Assembly: GCA_900635465.1 (NCBI GenBank)
Contig: LR134135.1
Span: forward strand, 3,100,001 to 3,164,000
Reading direction: 5' to 3'
DNA length: 64,000 nucleotides
From: Lelliottia amnigena
GTDB lineage: Bacteria; Pseudomonadota; Gammaproteobacteria; Enterobacterales; Enterobacteriaceae
How positions within the stretch are numbered: position 1 is the stretch's first letter; each line of letters starts with the position of its first letter. Below are positions 1 to 13,590 of the stretch, one piece after another. The notes under the pieces are model-generated. The model was not told the DNA's origin. It saw only the letters and a program-made list of their open reading frames with translations, and made no database searches. Made by a program: the position numbers and the translations under genes.

Positions 1-536
1 GCACCGAGCGTTTCCGCCGCTTCTTCGTACTCCGGACCTAACTCTTCGAGCACCGGCTGCACGGTTCGCACCACAAACGGGATGCTGGTGAAGGCCATCG
101 CCACCGCAATACCCAGCCAGGTATAAGTGACTTTAATATCAAACTTCGCCAGCCACTCGCCGTAGAAACCGTTAACAGAAAACAGCGATGCCAGCGTTAA
201 ACCCGCGACGGCCGTGGGCAGCGCGAACGGCAGATCCATCAACGCATCCAGCAGAACGCGACCAGGAAAGCGATAGCGGGTTAAAATCCACGCCATCAGC
301 AGGCCGAACACGCCGTTGAAAATGGAAGCCACAAACGCCGACAGCAGCGTGACTTTATAGGCCGCCACCACCTGCGGGTTAGTAATCACTTCCCAGTATT
401 GCGCCCAGCTCATCTGCGCGAGCTGCATCACCAGCGCGCTTAACGGCAACAGCAAAATCAGGCAGACGAACAGCAGGCTGGTCCCGAGACTTAACGTAAA
501 GCCCGGGAGCACACGTCTGGAAGAAACAGCAAACAT
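1..536 (-). CDS. cysT: Sulfate/thiosulfate ABC transporter permease CysT (CysU), 3' part missing
   Basis: Inner-membrane permease subunit of the CysPTWA sulfate/thiosulfate importer. About 178 N-terminal residues are visible, beginning [12 protein letters not shown], with several hydrophobic segments. The EAA loop that contacts the CysA ATPase (EYEEAAETLGA) is reached just at the window edge, so roughly the last third lies outside. The start ATG shares one base with the cysP stop (TAATG), which points to translational coupling and the usual cysPTWAM operon. Sequence agrees closely with E. coli CysT; nothing looks broken in the visible part. Confidence 0.95.
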   Translation of the reverse strand, partial: MFAVSSRRVLPGFTLSLGTSLLFVCLILLLPLSALVMQLAQMSWAQYWEVITNPQVVAAYKVTLLSAFVASIFNGVFGLLMAWILTRYRFPGRVLLDALMDLPFALPTAVAGLTLASLFSVNGFYGEWLAKFDIKVTYTWLGIAVAMAFTSIPFVVRTVQPVLEELGPEYEEAAETLG

Positions 537-1549
537 TACTTACGCCCCGCCGCCAGCAGTTTGTCTAACTCACCGCCGGTGACAAAATGCGTTTTCATCA
601 CTTCCGGCCAGGAGCCGAATTTATCTTCCACTCGGAACAGCTCGGTCTGCGGGAATTTGTCTTTCAATTTGTCCATCACGTCCGGATTGTTCACGCGATA
701 GTAGTAATCAGTAATGATGGTCTGCGCCTGCGGGCTGTAAAGGAAATTCAGGTAATCCTTGGCGGCCTTTTCGGTCCCGTTGGCTTTGACGTTTTTATCA
801 ACCCAGGCAACCGGGAATTCCGCCAGAATATTGGTCTCAGGAATCACCACCTCGAAACCCTGCGCTTCGTACTGTTTGCGGATGTTGTTCACTTCCGATT
901 CGAAACTGATCAGCACATCGCCCAGCCCACGCTCTGCGAAAGTGGTTGTCGCCCCACGACCACCGGTATCAAACACTTCGACGTTCTTCAGAAACTGCGT
1001 CATAAACTGTTCGGTTTTGGCTTTGTCGCCGCCGTCTGCTTTATCGGCAGCCCCCCACGCAGCCAGATAGGTATAGCGCGCGTTACCGGATGTTTTTGGA
1101 TTCGGGAAAATGAGCTTCACATCAGAACGCACCAGATCGTTCCAGCTGTGAATATTTTTCGGGTTGCCCTTACGCACCAGGAAACCCATGGTGGAGTAGA
1201 ACGGCGAGCTGTTATTCGGCAAACGGCTTTGCCAGTCCGCCGGGATCAGGTTGCCTTTGTCATGCAGGATCTGCACGTCGGTAATCTGGTTGTACGTCAC
1301 CACATCGGCTTTCAGACCCTGCAAAATTGCCAGCGCCTGCTTTGAAGACCCGGCGTGGGATTGCTTGATGGTCAGCTTGTCGCCGTTATTCTCTTTCGCC
1401 CACTGCTGTTCAAACGGTGGATTCAGGGCAGCAAAAAGCTCACGCGAGACATCATAGGAGCTATTGAGCAACTCCGTGGCCTGCGCCTGCGCAACCAGCA
1501 TCAAACCAGCCAGCGCCAGCGTTCCTTTTTTCAGTACAGTAACGGTCAT
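536..1549 (-). CDS. cysP: Thiosulfate/sulfate-binding periplasmic protein CysP
   Basis: Periplasmic binding protein that delivers thiosulfate (and sulfate) to the CysT/CysW/CysA transporter for cysteine synthesis. 337 residues, as in E. coli (338). Residues 1-24 form a Sec signal peptide (basic MTVTVLKK, hydrophobic core, cleavage after AQAQA). The rest is a type 2 periplasmic binding fold of the sulfate-binding family, with typical stretches such as [14 protein letters not shown] and [11 protein letters not shown] that contact the anion. First gene of the operon; cysT follows with a one-base overlap. Expected to need CysB with N-acetylserine under sulfur limitation (family knowledge). Confidence 0.97.
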   Translation of the reverse strand: MTVTVLKKGTLALAGLMLVAQAQATELLNSSYDVSRELFAALNPPFEQQWAKENNGDKLTIKQSHAGSSKQALAILQGLKADVVTYNQITDVQILHDKGNLIPADWQSRLPNNSSPFYSTMGFLVRKGNPKNIHSWNDLVRSDVKLIFPNPKTSGNARYTYLAAWGAADKADGGDKAKTEQFMTQFLKNVEVFDTGGRGATTTFAERGLGDVLISFESEVNNIRKQYEAQGFEVVIPETNILAEFPVAWVDKNVKANGTEKAAKDYLNFLYSPQAQTIITDYYYRVNNPDVMDKLKDKFPQTELFRVEDKFGSWPEVMKTHFVTGGELDKLLAAGRK

Positions 1550-1660
1550 TGCGCACCCTATATTTGTGATGACGTTTATGAAGTCATCATATTTATAACG
1601 AGTACTAAAGGAGTAACGGTTTTATATACCGTTTGGTGATTTAGAAGCAGAAAAGGGAAT
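1550..1660 (-). promoter_or_regulatory. Probable cysP promoter and CysB region
   Basis: AT-rich leader directly upstream of cysP. On the minus strand the stretch around TTATAAATATGAT can supply a -10 element. The symmetric and repeated AT-rich segments (for example GTATATAAAAC and CGTTATAAATATG) fit the loose, asymmetric CysB sites of cys promoters. CysB sites are too degenerate to place exactly, so this rests mainly on the identity of the downstream operon. Confidence 0.4.
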
Positions 1661-1674
1661 AAGGGGGGGATTTC

Positions 1675-1694
1675 CCCTCTCCCAAAGGAGAGGG
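1675..1694. repeat. Short hairpin repeat (CCCTCTCC / GGAGAGGG)
   Basis: Perfect 8-bp stem with a CAAA loop lying just past the yfeX stop and upstream of the cysP leader. A near copy sits at 23030-23051. It has no T run, so it is probably a dispersed intergenic hairpin that may act as mRNA 3' end protection rather than a classical terminator. Confidence 0.55.
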
Positions 1695-1711
1695 TCAGGG
1701 TACAGACTCAC

Positions 1712-2659
<948 letters not shown>

Positions 2660-2703
2660 CTATTATACTGATATTTCAGCGAGACGGTTTGTCTGGGCGC
2701 AAA

Positions 2704-3288
2704 TTACTGCTTCCAGATAATCTTGCTGATTTTCCAGTTTTTGAGCGTATCGTCAGACGGCATTAAACCTTCCGGGCCGCTCCATTCGCCGGTGAAGAGA
2801 TAGCTAACATGCTGGCGACCATCGGCTTTACATTCCACGGCGACTTTCTCTTCCGCAACGGCGCTTGTGCAGTTGCCGAAGGCTTTCTGATAGAGCGCGC
2901 TGAACGGTGTCCCCACTTTTACGCCGCTGTCGGTCTCAATATCGCTGTCCAGCACGTCGATGCGGTTTACCGTGCCTTTATCGCCGTTAATCACCATCGC
3001 CAGCTTGTCGTCTTTCAGCGCTTCAAAGTAACGGACAATATTGCCATTTTCCGTTTTCATCCCGCTGCGCAGGCGGTAATCACTGCCTAATGCGGATTCG
3101 ATGGCGTCCTGATCCAGCGCCGTTGCGGCGGTAATATTGCCGACGCCTTGATCGGTCACTTCAATGGATGACCCAAACCAGTTCCACGGATACGCCGCCG
3201 ACCAGTTAATTGAGGAGATCGACGAGAGTGTCGAACACCCCGTTAACACCAGCGGCAGAGCGCATAAAACTAAACGCAGCGATTTCAT
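2704..3288 (-). CDS. yfeY: DUF1131 lipoprotein YfeY
   Basis: Predicted envelope lipoprotein of 194 residues. The N-terminus MKSLRLVLCALPLVLTGC ends in a lipobox with the lipidated Cys at position 18; there is no Asp at +2, so outer-membrane sorting is expected. The C-terminal part (GLMPSDDTLKNWKISKIIW) matches E. coli YfeY closely. Molecular function is unknown; in E. coli it is linked to the sigma-E regulon. The start at 3288 puts the signal sequence at the N-terminus; the longer open frame to 3405 would bury it. Confidence 0.93.
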   Translation of the reverse strand: MKSLRLVLCALPLVLTGCSTLSSISSINWSAAYPWNWFGSSIEVTDQGVGNITAATALDQDAIESALGSDYRLRSGMKTENGNIVRYFEALKDDKLAMVINGDKGTVNRIDVLDSDIETDSGVKVGTPFSALYQKAFGNCTSAVAEEKVAVECKADGRQHVSYLFTGEWSGPEGLMPSDDTLKNWKISKIIWKQ

Positions 3289-3350
3289 TGAAACGTCCTT
3301 TCTTGTTAATTCAACGCTTGTTGGAGTGCAGCATCGGTGAAAAGTGCCGT

Positions 3351-3800
3351 TTAATCTTTTTCGAGGGCAAAACTGGCGCGCAGACGGGGATTGGTCAAAA
3401 GCCAAATCAGCGCCACGATGTCGACAACCACCAGCGTAATCCCGATGCCGCTCAGCGGCTCACCGTAAAACCACAGCAGCGGCTGCCAGGCAACTAACAC
3501 GATCTGCGCCAAGACCAACAGCCATCGCAGGCTGTTCCACACGCGCGGGAAATGTTGTCGACGTCCGCTCAGCAAAAACGCCATCACCGCAGGCACGCCG
3601 GGCAATAACCCAAGCCAGAAATTATCATGATCGGGATAGAACAAATTCAGCAGCGTGTTTCCCTGATCGCGCGACGCCCCCGCGACGACGAACAACACCC
3701 AGGTTCGGGCCTGGAGCAACAGCACGCACCAGAATAAAAACGGCAGCCTGATGCGCCCGTGCACGTCATAATCGCCGGGATGGAATTCAGTACTCTTCAT
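3351..3800 (-). CDS. yfeZ: Inner membrane protein YfeZ (DUF2919)
   Basis: 149-residue membrane protein of unknown function with about four hydrophobic segments (for example [20 protein letters not shown] and the stretch near [13 protein letters not shown]). Sequence and length match E. coli YfeZ. Its start overlaps the end of ypeA by 14 bp, so the two are probably co-translated, and yfeY follows 62 bp downstream on the same strand. Confidence 0.92.
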   Translation of the reverse strand: MKSTEFHPGDYDVHGRIRLPFLFWCVLLLQARTWVLFVVAGASRDQGNTLLNLFYPDHDNFWLGLLPGVPAVMAFLLSGRRQHFPRVWNSLRWLLVLAQIVLVAWQPLLWFYGEPLSGIGITLVVVDIVALIWLLTNPRLRASFALEKD

Positions 3801-4212
3801 CTTCGATCAGGCGCTTACCCAGATTCAACACGTCGGCATGTTCATAGCCGAGGCGTTCATACATTCCCAGCACCACGTCGTTATCTTCGCGCACCATGAT
3901 TTGAATCTTCGGACAGCCACGCGCGATCAGCTTCTTTTCCAGTCGATTAAGCAACGCATTGGCAATGCCGCGTGCGCGGTATTCCGGGTGTACGCCCAGG
4001 TAATAGGCCGAGCCGCGATGCCCGTCGTATCCGCCCATCACCGTGCCCACCACTTCGCCGTTCACTTCAGCTACCAGGAACAGGCTGACGTCATGATTAA
4101 CCTTTCGCTCGATATCCATTTCGGGATCATTCCACGGACGCAACAGATCGCAGCGCTCCCAAAGGGTAATCACCTCTTCGAAATCTTCCTGGCGAAAAAC
4201 GCGTATCTCCAT
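3787..4212 (-). CDS. ypeA: GNAT-family N-acetyltransferase YpeA
   Basis: 141-residue GCN5-related acetyltransferase. The acetyl-CoA binding motif A is visible as [20 protein letters not shown] (about residues 70-90), preceded by the central beta strand [11 protein letters not shown]. The natural acceptor is not established for the E. coli protein. The ATG at 4212 ([10 protein letters not shown]) matches homologs; the frame extends 21 codons further upstream without support. It probably leads a ypeA-yfeZ(-yfeY) transcription unit and is divergent from amiA. Confidence 0.93.
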   Translation of the reverse strand: MEIRVFRQEDFEEVITLWERCDLLRPWNDPEMDIERKVNHDVSLFLVAEVNGEVVGTVMGGYDGHRGSAYYLGVHPEYRARGIANALLNRLEKKLIARGCPKIQIMVREDNDVVLGMYERLGYEHADVLNLGKRLIEDEEY

Positions 4213-4427
4213 GGTATTAACCGCCTTTTTGGGTTCAAAAACAGTGATTATGACGCGAACACCGCCTTTAGCCAATAACCAGCGAAAAAGGCGTGAAATT
4301 TTGGCATAATGTCACTCTGTCACGTATTGAAATGAAAAGTAAAACAATTCTCAACATGGACTGTCGTAACGGAAAAACGCGATACGATATAACACCAGGA
4401 CTCCCATTTTTTTACAATCCAGGCCGC

Positions 4428-6199
<1,772 letters not shown>

Positions 6200-6210
6200 C
6201 CCCTCACTCT

Positions 6211-6241
6211 CAGGCCCTCTTCCCACCGGGGAAAGGGCCTG
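6211..6241. repeat. Imperfect hairpin between hemF and maeB
   Basis: CAGGCCCT pairs with AGGGCCTG around an inner CTTCCC/GGGGAA segment. It sits between two convergent genes and may end both transcripts, but there is no clean T run. It loosely resembles the hairpins at 1675 and 23030. Confidence 0.5.
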
Positions 6242-6253
6242 AAGGAGAAACAA

Positions 6254-8533
6254 TTACAGCGGCTGCGTCTGCGCTTCAACCACCGCCAGCGCCACCATGT
6301 TCACAATCCGACGCACAGAAGCAATCGGTGTTAACACATGCACCGGTTTCGACACGCCCATCAGCACCGGTCCAACCGTCACCCCTTCAGAACTGGAAAC
6401 GCGCAGCAGGTTGTAACTGATACGCGCCGCTTCGACGTTCGGCATAATCAGCACGTTCGCCGAGCCTTTCAGCGGGCTGTCCGGCATGCGTTCATTACGA
6501 ATGCTTTCGACCAGCGCGGCATCGCCGTGCATCTCACCGTCAATCATCAGCTCCGGCGCACGTTCGCGCACCCGTTCCAGCGTCTCGCGCATTTTGCATG
6601 CGGCTGCAGATTTGGATGAACCAAAGTTTGAGTGCGACAGCAGCGCCACTTTCGGTTCAATACCAAAACGACGCACGGTTTCAGCCGCCATAATGGTGAT
6701 TTCCGCCAGCTGTTCCGGCGTCGGATCGTCATTGACGTAGGTGTCAGCGATAAAGGTGTTGCCGCTTGGTAGCAGCAGCGCATTCATCGCGCCTGCAGTG
6801 TGGACGCCTTCGCGATAGCCGAAGATCTCCTGCACCACGCTGAAATGTTCATGATAATCGCCAATCGTACCGCAGATCAGCGCATCCGCTTCGCCACGAT
6901 GAACCATGATCGCCCCGATAACCGTTGTATTGGCGATCACCGCGCGCTGCGCCTGCTCCTGCGTGATCCCGCGGCGCTTCATGATGCTGTAGTACTCGCT
7001 CCAGTACTCCTTAAAGCGCGGATCGGACTCGTTGTTGACGATCTCAAAATCCACGCCCGGCTTAATTTGCAGACCGAGTTTCTGGATGCGCATTTCGATA
7101 ACGCTCGGACGGCCAATCAGAATCGGTTTCGCCAGCCCCAGCGACACCAGTTCCTGCGTGGCATGCAACACGCGCGCCTCTTCCCCCTCGGCCAGCACCA
7201 CACGTTTTGCGTCGGTACGTGCCTGCGAAAAGATCGGTTTCATGAACAGGTTAGTTTTGTAGACGAATTCCGTGAGCTTATCGACGTAGGCGTCAAAATC
7301 CTCAATCGGACGCGTCGCCACGCCGGAATCCATTGCCGCTTTAGCAACGGCTGGAGCAATCTTGACGATCAGGCGCGGGTCGAACGGTTTTGGAATAATA
7401 TAATCCGGGCCAAAACTCAGATCCTGATCGCCGTACGCCGATGCCACGACTTCGCTCTGCTCGGCGTGCGCCAGTTCAGCAATGGCGTGTACCGCCGCCA
7501 GCTTCATCTCTTCGTTGATAGCCGTTGCGCCCACGTCCAGCGCGCCACGGAAGATGAACGGGAAGCACAGCACGTTGTTCACCTGGTTCGGATAATCAGA
7601 ACGCCCGGTACAAATGATCGCGTCTTCACGCACCGCTTTTGCCAGCGGCGGCAGGATTTCAGGTTCCGGATTTGCCAGCGCCAGGATCATCGGCGCACGC
7701 GCCATTTTTTTGACCATTTCCGGGGTCAGCACTTTCGGCCCAGAACACCCGAGGAAAATATCCGCACCGTCAATCACGTCATCTAACGTGCGTTTGCCGT
7801 CATCGTCCACCGCATAGGCGGCTTTGGTTTCGGCCATATTCGGTTCGCGATCTTTGTAGATAACCCCTTTCGAATCACACACCACAATGTTGTGCTTCTG
7901 CATGCCCAGCGCCACCAGCAGGTTCATACAGGCAATTGCTGCCGCACCCGCACCGGACACCACCATGCGAACATCAGAAAGCGTTTTCTCAACCACACGC
8001 AGACCATTTAAAATGGCGGCCGTACTGATGATTGCCGTGCCGTGCTGATCGTCATGGAACACGGGAATGTTCATGCGTTCACGCAGTTTCTGCTCAATGT
8101 AAAAACACTCTGGCGCTTTGATGTCTTCGAGATTGATCCCGCCGAAAGTCGGTTCCAGCGCGGCGACCACGTTGATAAATTTGTCGGGATCGAGTTCGTC
8201 CACTTCGATATCAAACACGTCGATTCCGGCGAATTTTTTGAACAGTACGCCCTTGCCTTCCATCACCGGTTTTCCGGCCAGTGCGCCGATATTACCCAGC
8301 CCAAGCACCGCCGTACCGTTAGAAATAACGGCAACCAGATTGCCACGCGCGGTGTATTTGAACGCGGCGAGCGGATCTTTTTCGATCTCAAGACAAGGTG
8401 CCGCCACGCCCGGCGAATAGGCCAGCGCCAGATCGCGCTGAGTGGCGAGTGGCTTAGTCGGTGAAACCTGGATTTTGCCCGGTACAGGGAATTGATGAAA
8501 ATCGAGGGCGCTCTGTTTTAACTGATCATCCAT
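6254..8533 (-). CDS. maeB: NADP-dependent malic enzyme MaeB
   Basis: Cytoplasmic enzyme that oxidatively decarboxylates malate to pyruvate with NADP+, giving NADPH and pyruvate during growth on C4 acids. 759 residues, as in E. coli. Residues about 1-430 are the malic enzyme part (YSPGVAAPC near the N-terminus, NADP fold [11 protein letters not shown]). Residues about 430-759 resemble phosphotransacetylase; in the E. coli enzyme this domain is regulatory rather than a working Pta. No frameshift seen. The 292 bp up to talA hold both divergent promoters. Confidence 0.97.
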   Translation of the reverse strand: MDDQLKQSALDFHQFPVPGKIQVSPTKPLATQRDLALAYSPGVAAPCLEIEKDPLAAFKYTARGNLVAVISNGTAVLGLGNIGALAGKPVMEGKGVLFKKFAGIDVFDIEVDELDPDKFINVVAALEPTFGGINLEDIKAPECFYIEQKLRERMNIPVFHDDQHGTAIISTAAILNGLRVVEKTLSDVRMVVSGAGAAAIACMNLLVALGMQKHNIVVCDSKGVIYKDREPNMAETKAAYAVDDDGKRTLDDVIDGADIFLGCSGPKVLTPEMVKKMARAPMILALANPEPEILPPLAKAVREDAIICTGRSDYPNQVNNVLCFPFIFRGALDVGATAINEEMKLAAVHAIAELAHAEQSEVVASAYGDQDLSFGPDYIIPKPFDPRLIVKIAPAVAKAAMDSGVATRPIEDFDAYVDKLTEFVYKTNLFMKPIFSQARTDAKRVVLAEGEEARVLHATQELVSLGLAKPILIGRPSVIEMRIQKLGLQIKPGVDFEIVNNESDPRFKEYWSEYYSIMKRRGITQEQAQRAVIANTTVIGAIMVHRGEADALICGTIGDYHEHFSVVQEIFGYREGVHTAGAMNALLLPSGNTFIADTYVNDDPTPEQLAEITIMAAETVRRFGIEPKVALLSHSNFGSSKSAAACKMRETLERVRERAPELMIDGEMHGDAALVESIRNERMPDSPLKGSANVLIMPNVEAARISYNLLRVSSSEGVTVGPVLMGVSKPVHVLTPIASVRRIVNMVALAVVEAQTQPL

Positions 8534-8825
8534 CTTGTTGTTCCTTTCAGGTATCGATCAAAAAGGGTGGCGTGCTCACGTTCCTGATGCTCACCCTGGA
8601 GTGGCGCATAGTATCGCCCCTGAAAGCCGCACAAACTTTGAAGGCTGCCAAACTCTCACCATCCCAGAGCAAAATTTGTTATCAATTTATAACAATCCTG
8701 TTACCCCTTCCAAAAACAAGGCCTCCCCCGTCTGCTATGCTTTTTTGTTAAGTACGTCATGTATTTCGCAGAAGTGTGAACCAACGCACTCGCCTGGGGC
8801 TTTGTTTTCGAAGGAGTATTTCTTT

Positions 8826-9776
8826 ATGAACCAGCTAGACGGCATCAAACAATTCACTACGGTAGTCGCGGATAGCGGCGATATCGAGTCGATTCGACAC
8901 TATCAGCCAGAAGATGCGACCACCAATCCCTCGCTGCTGCTTAAAGCCGCGGGCCTTGAGCATTTCAGCCATCTGATTGACGACGCGCTCGCCTACGGCA
9001 AGCAACGCGGCAAGACTCAGGAACAGCAAGTTGCTGAAGCCAGCGACAAACTGGCAGTCAATATCGGTGCGGAAATTCTGAAAAGCATACCGGGACGCGT
9101 CTCAACGGAAGTGGACGCACGCCTCTCTTTTGACCAGGAAAAAAGCATCGCCAAAGCGCACCGACTGGTCGAGCTGTACCAGGAGCAAGGTATCGATAAA
9201 TCGCGCATTTTGATCAAACTCGCCTCCACCTGGGAGGGTATTCGCGCCGCCGAAGTGCTGGAAAAAGAGGGCATCAACTGTAACCTGACGCTGCTGTTCT
9301 CCTTTGCACAGGCACGCGCATGCGCTGAAGCGGGTGTCTATCTGGTCTCGCCGTTTGTCGGTCGTATTTACGACTGGTATCAGGCCAAAAAACCGATGGA
9401 ACCCTACGTGGTGGATGAAGATCCAGGCGTGAAATCAGTGCGCAATATTTTTGATTACTACAAGCAGCACCGCTACGAAACCATTGTGATGGGTGCGAGC
9501 TTCCGCCGTATTGAGCAAATTCTGGCGCTGGCGGGCTGCGATCGCCTGACAATCTCCCCGACCCTGTTGCAAGAGCTTCAGGATCACGATGAGCCGGTGA
9601 TGCGCAAGCTGGTGCCGACCTCTACCGTTCTGCCAAAACCGAAACCGTTAACGGAAGCCGAATTCCGCTGGGAACACAATCAGGACCCGATGGCCGTGGA
9701 TAAGCTGGCAGATGGCATCCGCCTCTTCGCCGTTGACCAGCGCAAACTGGAAGATCTTCTTGCCGCCAAACTTTAA
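8826..9776 (+). CDS. talA: Transaldolase A
   Basis: Cytoplasmic transaldolase of the non-oxidative pentose phosphate pathway, moving a dihydroxyacetone unit between sedoheptulose 7-phosphate and glyceraldehyde 3-phosphate. 316 residues, identical in length to E. coli TalA. The Schiff-base Lys131 is in [19 protein letters not shown] is the N-terminal signature. The ATG at 8826 follows GAAGGAG and matches homologs; the frame stays open far upstream without meaning. tktB begins 19 bp downstream, as in the RpoS-dependent stationary-phase talA-tktB unit of E. coli. Confidence 0.97.
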   Translation: MNQLDGIKQFTTVVADSGDIESIRHYQPEDATTNPSLLLKAAGLEHFSHLIDDALAYGKQRGKTQEQQVAEASDKLAVNIGAEILKSIPGRVSTEVDARLSFDQEKSIAKAHRLVELYQEQGIDKSRILIKLASTWEGIRAAEVLEKEGINCNLTLLFSFAQARACAEAGVYLVSPFVGRIYDWYQAKKPMEPYVVDEDPGVKSVRNIFDYYKQHRYETIVMGASFRRIEQILALAGCDRLTISPTLLQELQDHDEPVMRKLVPTSTVLPKPKPLTEAEFRWEHNQDPMAVDKLADGIRLFAVDQRKLEDLLAAKL

Positions 9777-9795
9777 TCTCGCCATGGAGTGAAAT

Positions 9796-11784
9796 ATGTC
9801 CCGTAAAGAGCTCGCTAATGCCATCCGCGCCCTCAGCATGGATGCCGTGCAAAAAGCCAATTCCGGCCATCCTGGCGCACCGATGGGCATGGCCGACATT
9901 GCCGAAGTGCTGTGGAATGATTTCCTGAAACATAATCCGACCGATCCAACGTGGTATGACCGCGACCGTTTTATTCTTTCAAACGGTCACGCCTCTATGC
10001 TCCTGTACAGCCTGCTGCATTTGTCCGGCTATGATTTGCCGCTGTCGGAGATCAAAAATTTCCGCCAGCTGCATTCCAAAACGCCCGGCCACCCTGAGCT
10101 TGGCTATACGCCGGGCGTCGAAACAACCACCGGACCGCTCGGTCAGGGGCTGGCGAATGCTGTCGGGCTGGCGGTCGCTGAACGCACCCTGGCCGCCCAG
10201 TTCAACCAGCCAGGCCATGACATCGTCGATCACTTCACCTACGTCTTCATGGGCGACGGTTGTCTGATGGAGGGGATTTCGCACGAAGTCTGCTCGCTGG
10301 CCGGCACGCTGGGGCTGGGAAAACTGATCGGTTTCTACGATCACAACGGTATTTCCATCGACGGTGACACCGATGGCTGGTTTACCGACGACACGGCAAA
10401 ACGCTTTGAGGCCTATCACTGGCATGTGGTGCATGAAATTGACGGCCACGATCCGCAGGCGATTAAGCAAGCGATTGAAGAAGCGCAACGCGTCACCGAT
10501 AAACCGTCGCTGATTATTTGCCGCACGACAATTGGTTTTGGCTCGCCAAATAAAGCGGGTAAAGAAGAGGCGCACGGCGCAGCGCTGGGTGAAGAAGAAG
10601 TGGCCCTGACGCGTCAGAAACTGGGCTGGAAATACCCGGCGTTTGAGATCCCGAAAGAGATCTACAAAGCCTGGGACGCTCGTGAAGACGGCGAAAAAGC
10701 CCAGCAGGCGTGGAACGAAAAATTCGCCGCCTACAAAAAAGCGCATCCTGAGCTGGCTGCCGAATTCTCTCGCCGGATGAGCGGCGGCCTCCCGGAAGAC
10801 TGGGAAGAGAAAACCCAGGCGTTGATCGAGAACTTACAGGCGAATCCGGCAAAAATCGCCACCCGTAAAGCCTCGCAAAATACGCTCAATGTGATTGGCC
10901 CGATTCTGCCGGAATTACTCGGCGGCTCGGCGGATTTAGCGCCTAGTAACCTCACCATCTGGTCCGGTTCAAAATCGCTGAAAGAGGATATCGCCGGGAA
11001 TTACATCCACTACGGCGTGCGTGAATTCGGGATGACCGCCATCGCTAACGGTATCGCCCATCACGGCGGATTTGTGCCCTATACCGCAACGTTCCTGATG
11101 TTTGTCGAATATGCGCGTAATGCGGCGCGTATGGCCGCCCTGATGAAAGCGCGACAAATCATGGTGTATACCCATGATTCAATCGGTCTTGGCGAAGATG
11201 GGCCCACGCACCAGGCTGTCGAACAGCTCGCCAGCCTGCGTCTGACGCCAAACTTCAGCACCTGGCGTCCGTGCGATCAGGTGGAAGCAGCGGTCGGCTG
11301 GAAACTGGCGGTTGAACGTCACACCGGCCCCACTGCGCTTATCCTCTCGCGCCAGAATTTGCTGCAAATTGAGCGCTCACCGGAGCAGGTGAAGAACATC
11401 GCCCGCGGAGGTTATGTGCTCAAAGACAGCGGCGGCAAGCCTGACGTGATCCTGATTGCGACCGGCTCTGAAATCGAAATTACCGTGCAAGCCGCAGAGA
11501 AATTAACCGCTGAAGGCCACGCGGTGCGCGTTGTTTCTCTGCCCTCCACGGATATTTTTGATGCGCAGGATGAGGAATATCGCGAATCGGTACTGCCCTC
11601 AAACGTCGCGGCCCGCGTGGCGGTTGAAGCGGGGATCGCCGACTACTGGTACAAATATGTCGGTCTGAAAGGCGCCATCGTCGGGATGACCGGCTACGGT
11701 GAATCCGCCCCGGCGGATAAGCTGTTCCCGTACTTTGGCTTTACCGTCGAAAACGTGGTCGAGAAAGCGCTAAGCGTGCTTTAA
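9796..11784 (+). CDS. tktB: Transketolase B
   Basis: Thiamine-diphosphate enzyme transferring two-carbon ketol units in the pentose phosphate pathway; TktB is the minor, stationary-phase isozyme in E. coli. 662 residues (E. coli 667). The ThDP/metal motif runs from [12 protein letters not shown] to the DHNGISID segment, and the pyrimidine-binding domain contains [12 protein letters not shown]. It follows talA in the same unit. Its stop codon overlaps the stop of convergent ypfG by 4 bp. Confidence 0.97.
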   Translation: MSRKELANAIRALSMDAVQKANSGHPGAPMGMADIAEVLWNDFLKHNPTDPTWYDRDRFILSNGHASMLLYSLLHLSGYDLPLSEIKNFRQLHSKTPGHPELGYTPGVETTTGPLGQGLANAVGLAVAERTLAAQFNQPGHDIVDHFTYVFMGDGCLMEGISHEVCSLAGTLGLGKLIGFYDHNGISIDGDTDGWFTDDTAKRFEAYHWHVVHEIDGHDPQAIKQAIEEAQRVTDKPSLIICRTTIGFGSPNKAGKEEAHGAALGEEEVALTRQKLGWKYPAFEIPKEIYKAWDAREDGEKAQQAWNEKFAAYKKAHPELAAEFSRRMSGGLPEDWEEKTQALIENLQANPAKIATRKASQNTLNVIGPILPELLGGSADLAPSNLTIWSGSKSLKEDIAGNYIHYGVREFGMTAIANGIAHHGGFVPYTATFLMFVEYARNAARMAALMKARQIMVYTHDSIGLGEDGPTHQAVEQLASLRLTPNFSTWRPCDQVEAAVGWKLAVERHTGPTALILSRQNLLQIERSPEQVKNIARGGYVLKDSGGKPDVILIATGSEIEITVQAAEKLTAEGHAVRVVSLPSTDIFDAQDEEYRESVLPSNVAARVAVEAGIADYWYKYVGLKGAIVGMTGYGESAPADKLFPYFGFTVENVVEKALSVL

Positions 11785-12824
11785 CGCGTGATCCACAGGG
11801 TGGGCCAGGCGTCTGGCCCATGCCAGTTATCACAGCTCGGCTCTTCAGCATAACGCACCAGACGAAAACGCTGGCCGTCAAACCGCCAGCGCGTCTGGAT
11901 ACCGCAGTCCGCCATGCCACGTCCTAGCGACAGCGTGGTCAACTCGCGGGTTTTCTCATCAAAACGCGCATTCATCAGCTCCATTTCACTGCTCTCGCTC
12001 GACGAGACAAACGGCAAACGCAATCGCACCGCGCGGGCAGCAAACGGCTTCTTACGCGACACTTGCCACGCCAAATCAACCGTATTGTACGCACCCGCTT
12101 CGCAGCTGATGATCAGCAATGCTTTGTCATCGGTGAGCGCCGTGACGCGCACTTCTCGGCGATTTGGATCGAGCGAGCACTGGCTGTTATTCATACGCCA
12201 TGAGCCGTAATCCAGCAGATCGTTGAGTTCTTCATGCGTGAGCGGCGTAGGGGTGGGGTTAACAACGGCGACTTCTTTAAGGGCCGGCGCGGGCGGGACG
12301 CTCAGCGGGGGATCGTCGCCTTTCTGAATCCAGGCCGTTTCGCTTCCCACGCGTTTTTGCTGCGCGTCGATAAACAGCAGTGCGGCTTTTAGCCCTGCGA
12401 GCGAAATCGTCTGCTTACCGCCGTTCAGCGTCAGTGCCTCCCCTTCCTGAATTGTTTTCAGAAACTGAGTCACCGTTACGGCATCGTCGGTCATGAGTCG
12501 CAAGGGCGAAATCTGCCAGCGCTGCGTATTCAGCGTTAAACGTGCGTTGTCCAACAACAGTCTTTGCGCAATTGGCGCTTCCTTACCTGAAGCCCTCGAC
12601 AATCCGCCTAATTCGATACGCAGTGATGCATCGGTTTTGGCACCGGCACTGCGGCTCAACGTCATCACCAGCCCACCGTGTTCACCCGTATTACGCGCGA
12701 CGCAAAAGTTCTGGTTGTTGCAGGTGACTTGCCAGTCGGCGAAAGACTGTTGTGCAGGAGCCGCCCATACCAGTGGCACAGGCAGCACGCTGAGAAATAA
12801 AATAAGTAAAACACTGAGGCGCAT
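11781..12824 (-). CDS. ypfG: Periplasmic DUF1176 protein YpfG
   Basis: 347 residues. A Sec signal peptide ([21 protein letters not shown], cleaved before APAQQ) is followed by a DUF1176 domain: the N-terminal [18 protein letters not shown] segment and Cys-containing motifs such as NNSQCSLDP are conserved with E. coli YpfG. Function unknown. I choose the ATG at 12824; a GTG three codons upstream (12833) is the alternative. Ends inside the last codons of tktB on the opposite strand. The 124 bp up to nudK show no further gene. Confidence 0.9.
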   Translation of the reverse strand: MRLSVLLILFLSVLPVPLVWAAPAQQSFADWQVTCNNQNFCVARNTGEHGGLVMTLSRSAGAKTDASLRIELGGLSRASGKEAPIAQRLLLDNARLTLNTQRWQISPLRLMTDDAVTVTQFLKTIQEGEALTLNGGKQTISLAGLKAALLFIDAQQKRVGSETAWIQKGDDPPLSVPPAPALKEVAVVNPTPTPLTHEELNDLLDYGSWRMNNSQCSLDPNRREVRVTALTDDKALLIISCEAGAYNTVDLAWQVSRKKPFAARAVRLRLPFVSSSESSEMELMNARFDEKTRELTTLSLGRGMADCGIQTRWRFDGQRFRLVRYAEEPSCDNWHGPDAWPTLWITR

Positions 12825-12948
12825 GAAAGGCACAATCCCGGATACATAGACTCGAAAACTGGCGGTATCTTCGTGTCATGACCGGGGTTGCTCAATCAGA
12901 TTTATCGGATAGATTTATTTGAAATGCAATTTATTAACGGCATAAAGA

Positions 12949-13524
12949 TCAAGACATTAACCCTGAAAGCTGCAAATACTGCAACAGGATCAACGCCTTA
13001 CCATCCTGAATTTCTCCGGTTTTGACCATCTCTAGCGCCTTTTCAAACGGAATCTCCAGCACCTCGATATCTTCATCTTCTACGCCACCGCCCGCATTAG
13101 CGCGCTGCGCGTCGGTATATTCCGCAATAAAGAAGTGAATAATTTCCGTCACGCCGCCTGGTGACATATACAGCTCGAAAAGTTTTTTGACTTCACCCAC
13201 GGCAAAACCGGTTTCTTCGATGGCTTCTTTACGAATGCAGACTTCTGGCGCGTCATTATCCAGCAGCCCGGCACAGGTTTCGATCAGACGTCCATCGGGA
13301 TTGCCATTGACCCAGGTAGCCACGCGGAACTGGCGAATCAGCACTACGGTTTGCTTTTCACGGTTGTATAAAAGAATGGTTGCCCCATTGCCACGGTCAT
13401 AAACCTCACGTTTATGGCGGATCATCTCGCCATTTTTGCGTGTTAAGTCATAGGTGATATTGCGCAGGACGAAATAATTGTCGGAAAGGATTTTATCTTT
13501 GATGATCTCAATTTTCAGACTCAT
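12949..13524 (-). CDS. nudK: Nudix hydrolase NudK (GDP-mannose hydrolase)
   Basis: 191-residue Nudix enzyme; E. coli NudK hydrolyses GDP-mannose to GMP and mannose 1-phosphate. The Nudix box is visible as [20 protein letters not shown] (about residues 80-100), with REAxEE represented by RKEAIEET. The start at 13524 ([13 protein letters not shown]) gives exactly the E. coli length; an in-frame ATG ten codons upstream is less likely. It lies 66 bp downstream of aegA on the same strand and could share its transcript. Confidence 0.94.
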   Translation of the reverse strand: MSLKIEIIKDKILSDNYFVLRNITYDLTRKNGEMIRHKREVYDRGNGATILLYNREKQTVVLIRQFRVATWVNGNPDGRLIETCAGLLDNDAPEVCIRKEAIEETGFAVGEVKKLFELYMSPGGVTEIIHFFIAEYTDAQRANAGGGVEDEDIEVLEIPFEKALEMVKTGEIQDGKALILLQYLQLSGLMS

Positions 13525-13590
13525 ACGGGCTCCAGAACGTAATGAGTCATTCATAGTACGCCGTGAAACCCGCTTTGTCGCCCCACTGAT

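Noticed and set aside
6800..7786. 328-codon open frame opposite maeB
   Set aside because: Same reason: mirror frame of maeB with low-complexity His/Arg/Gln composition.
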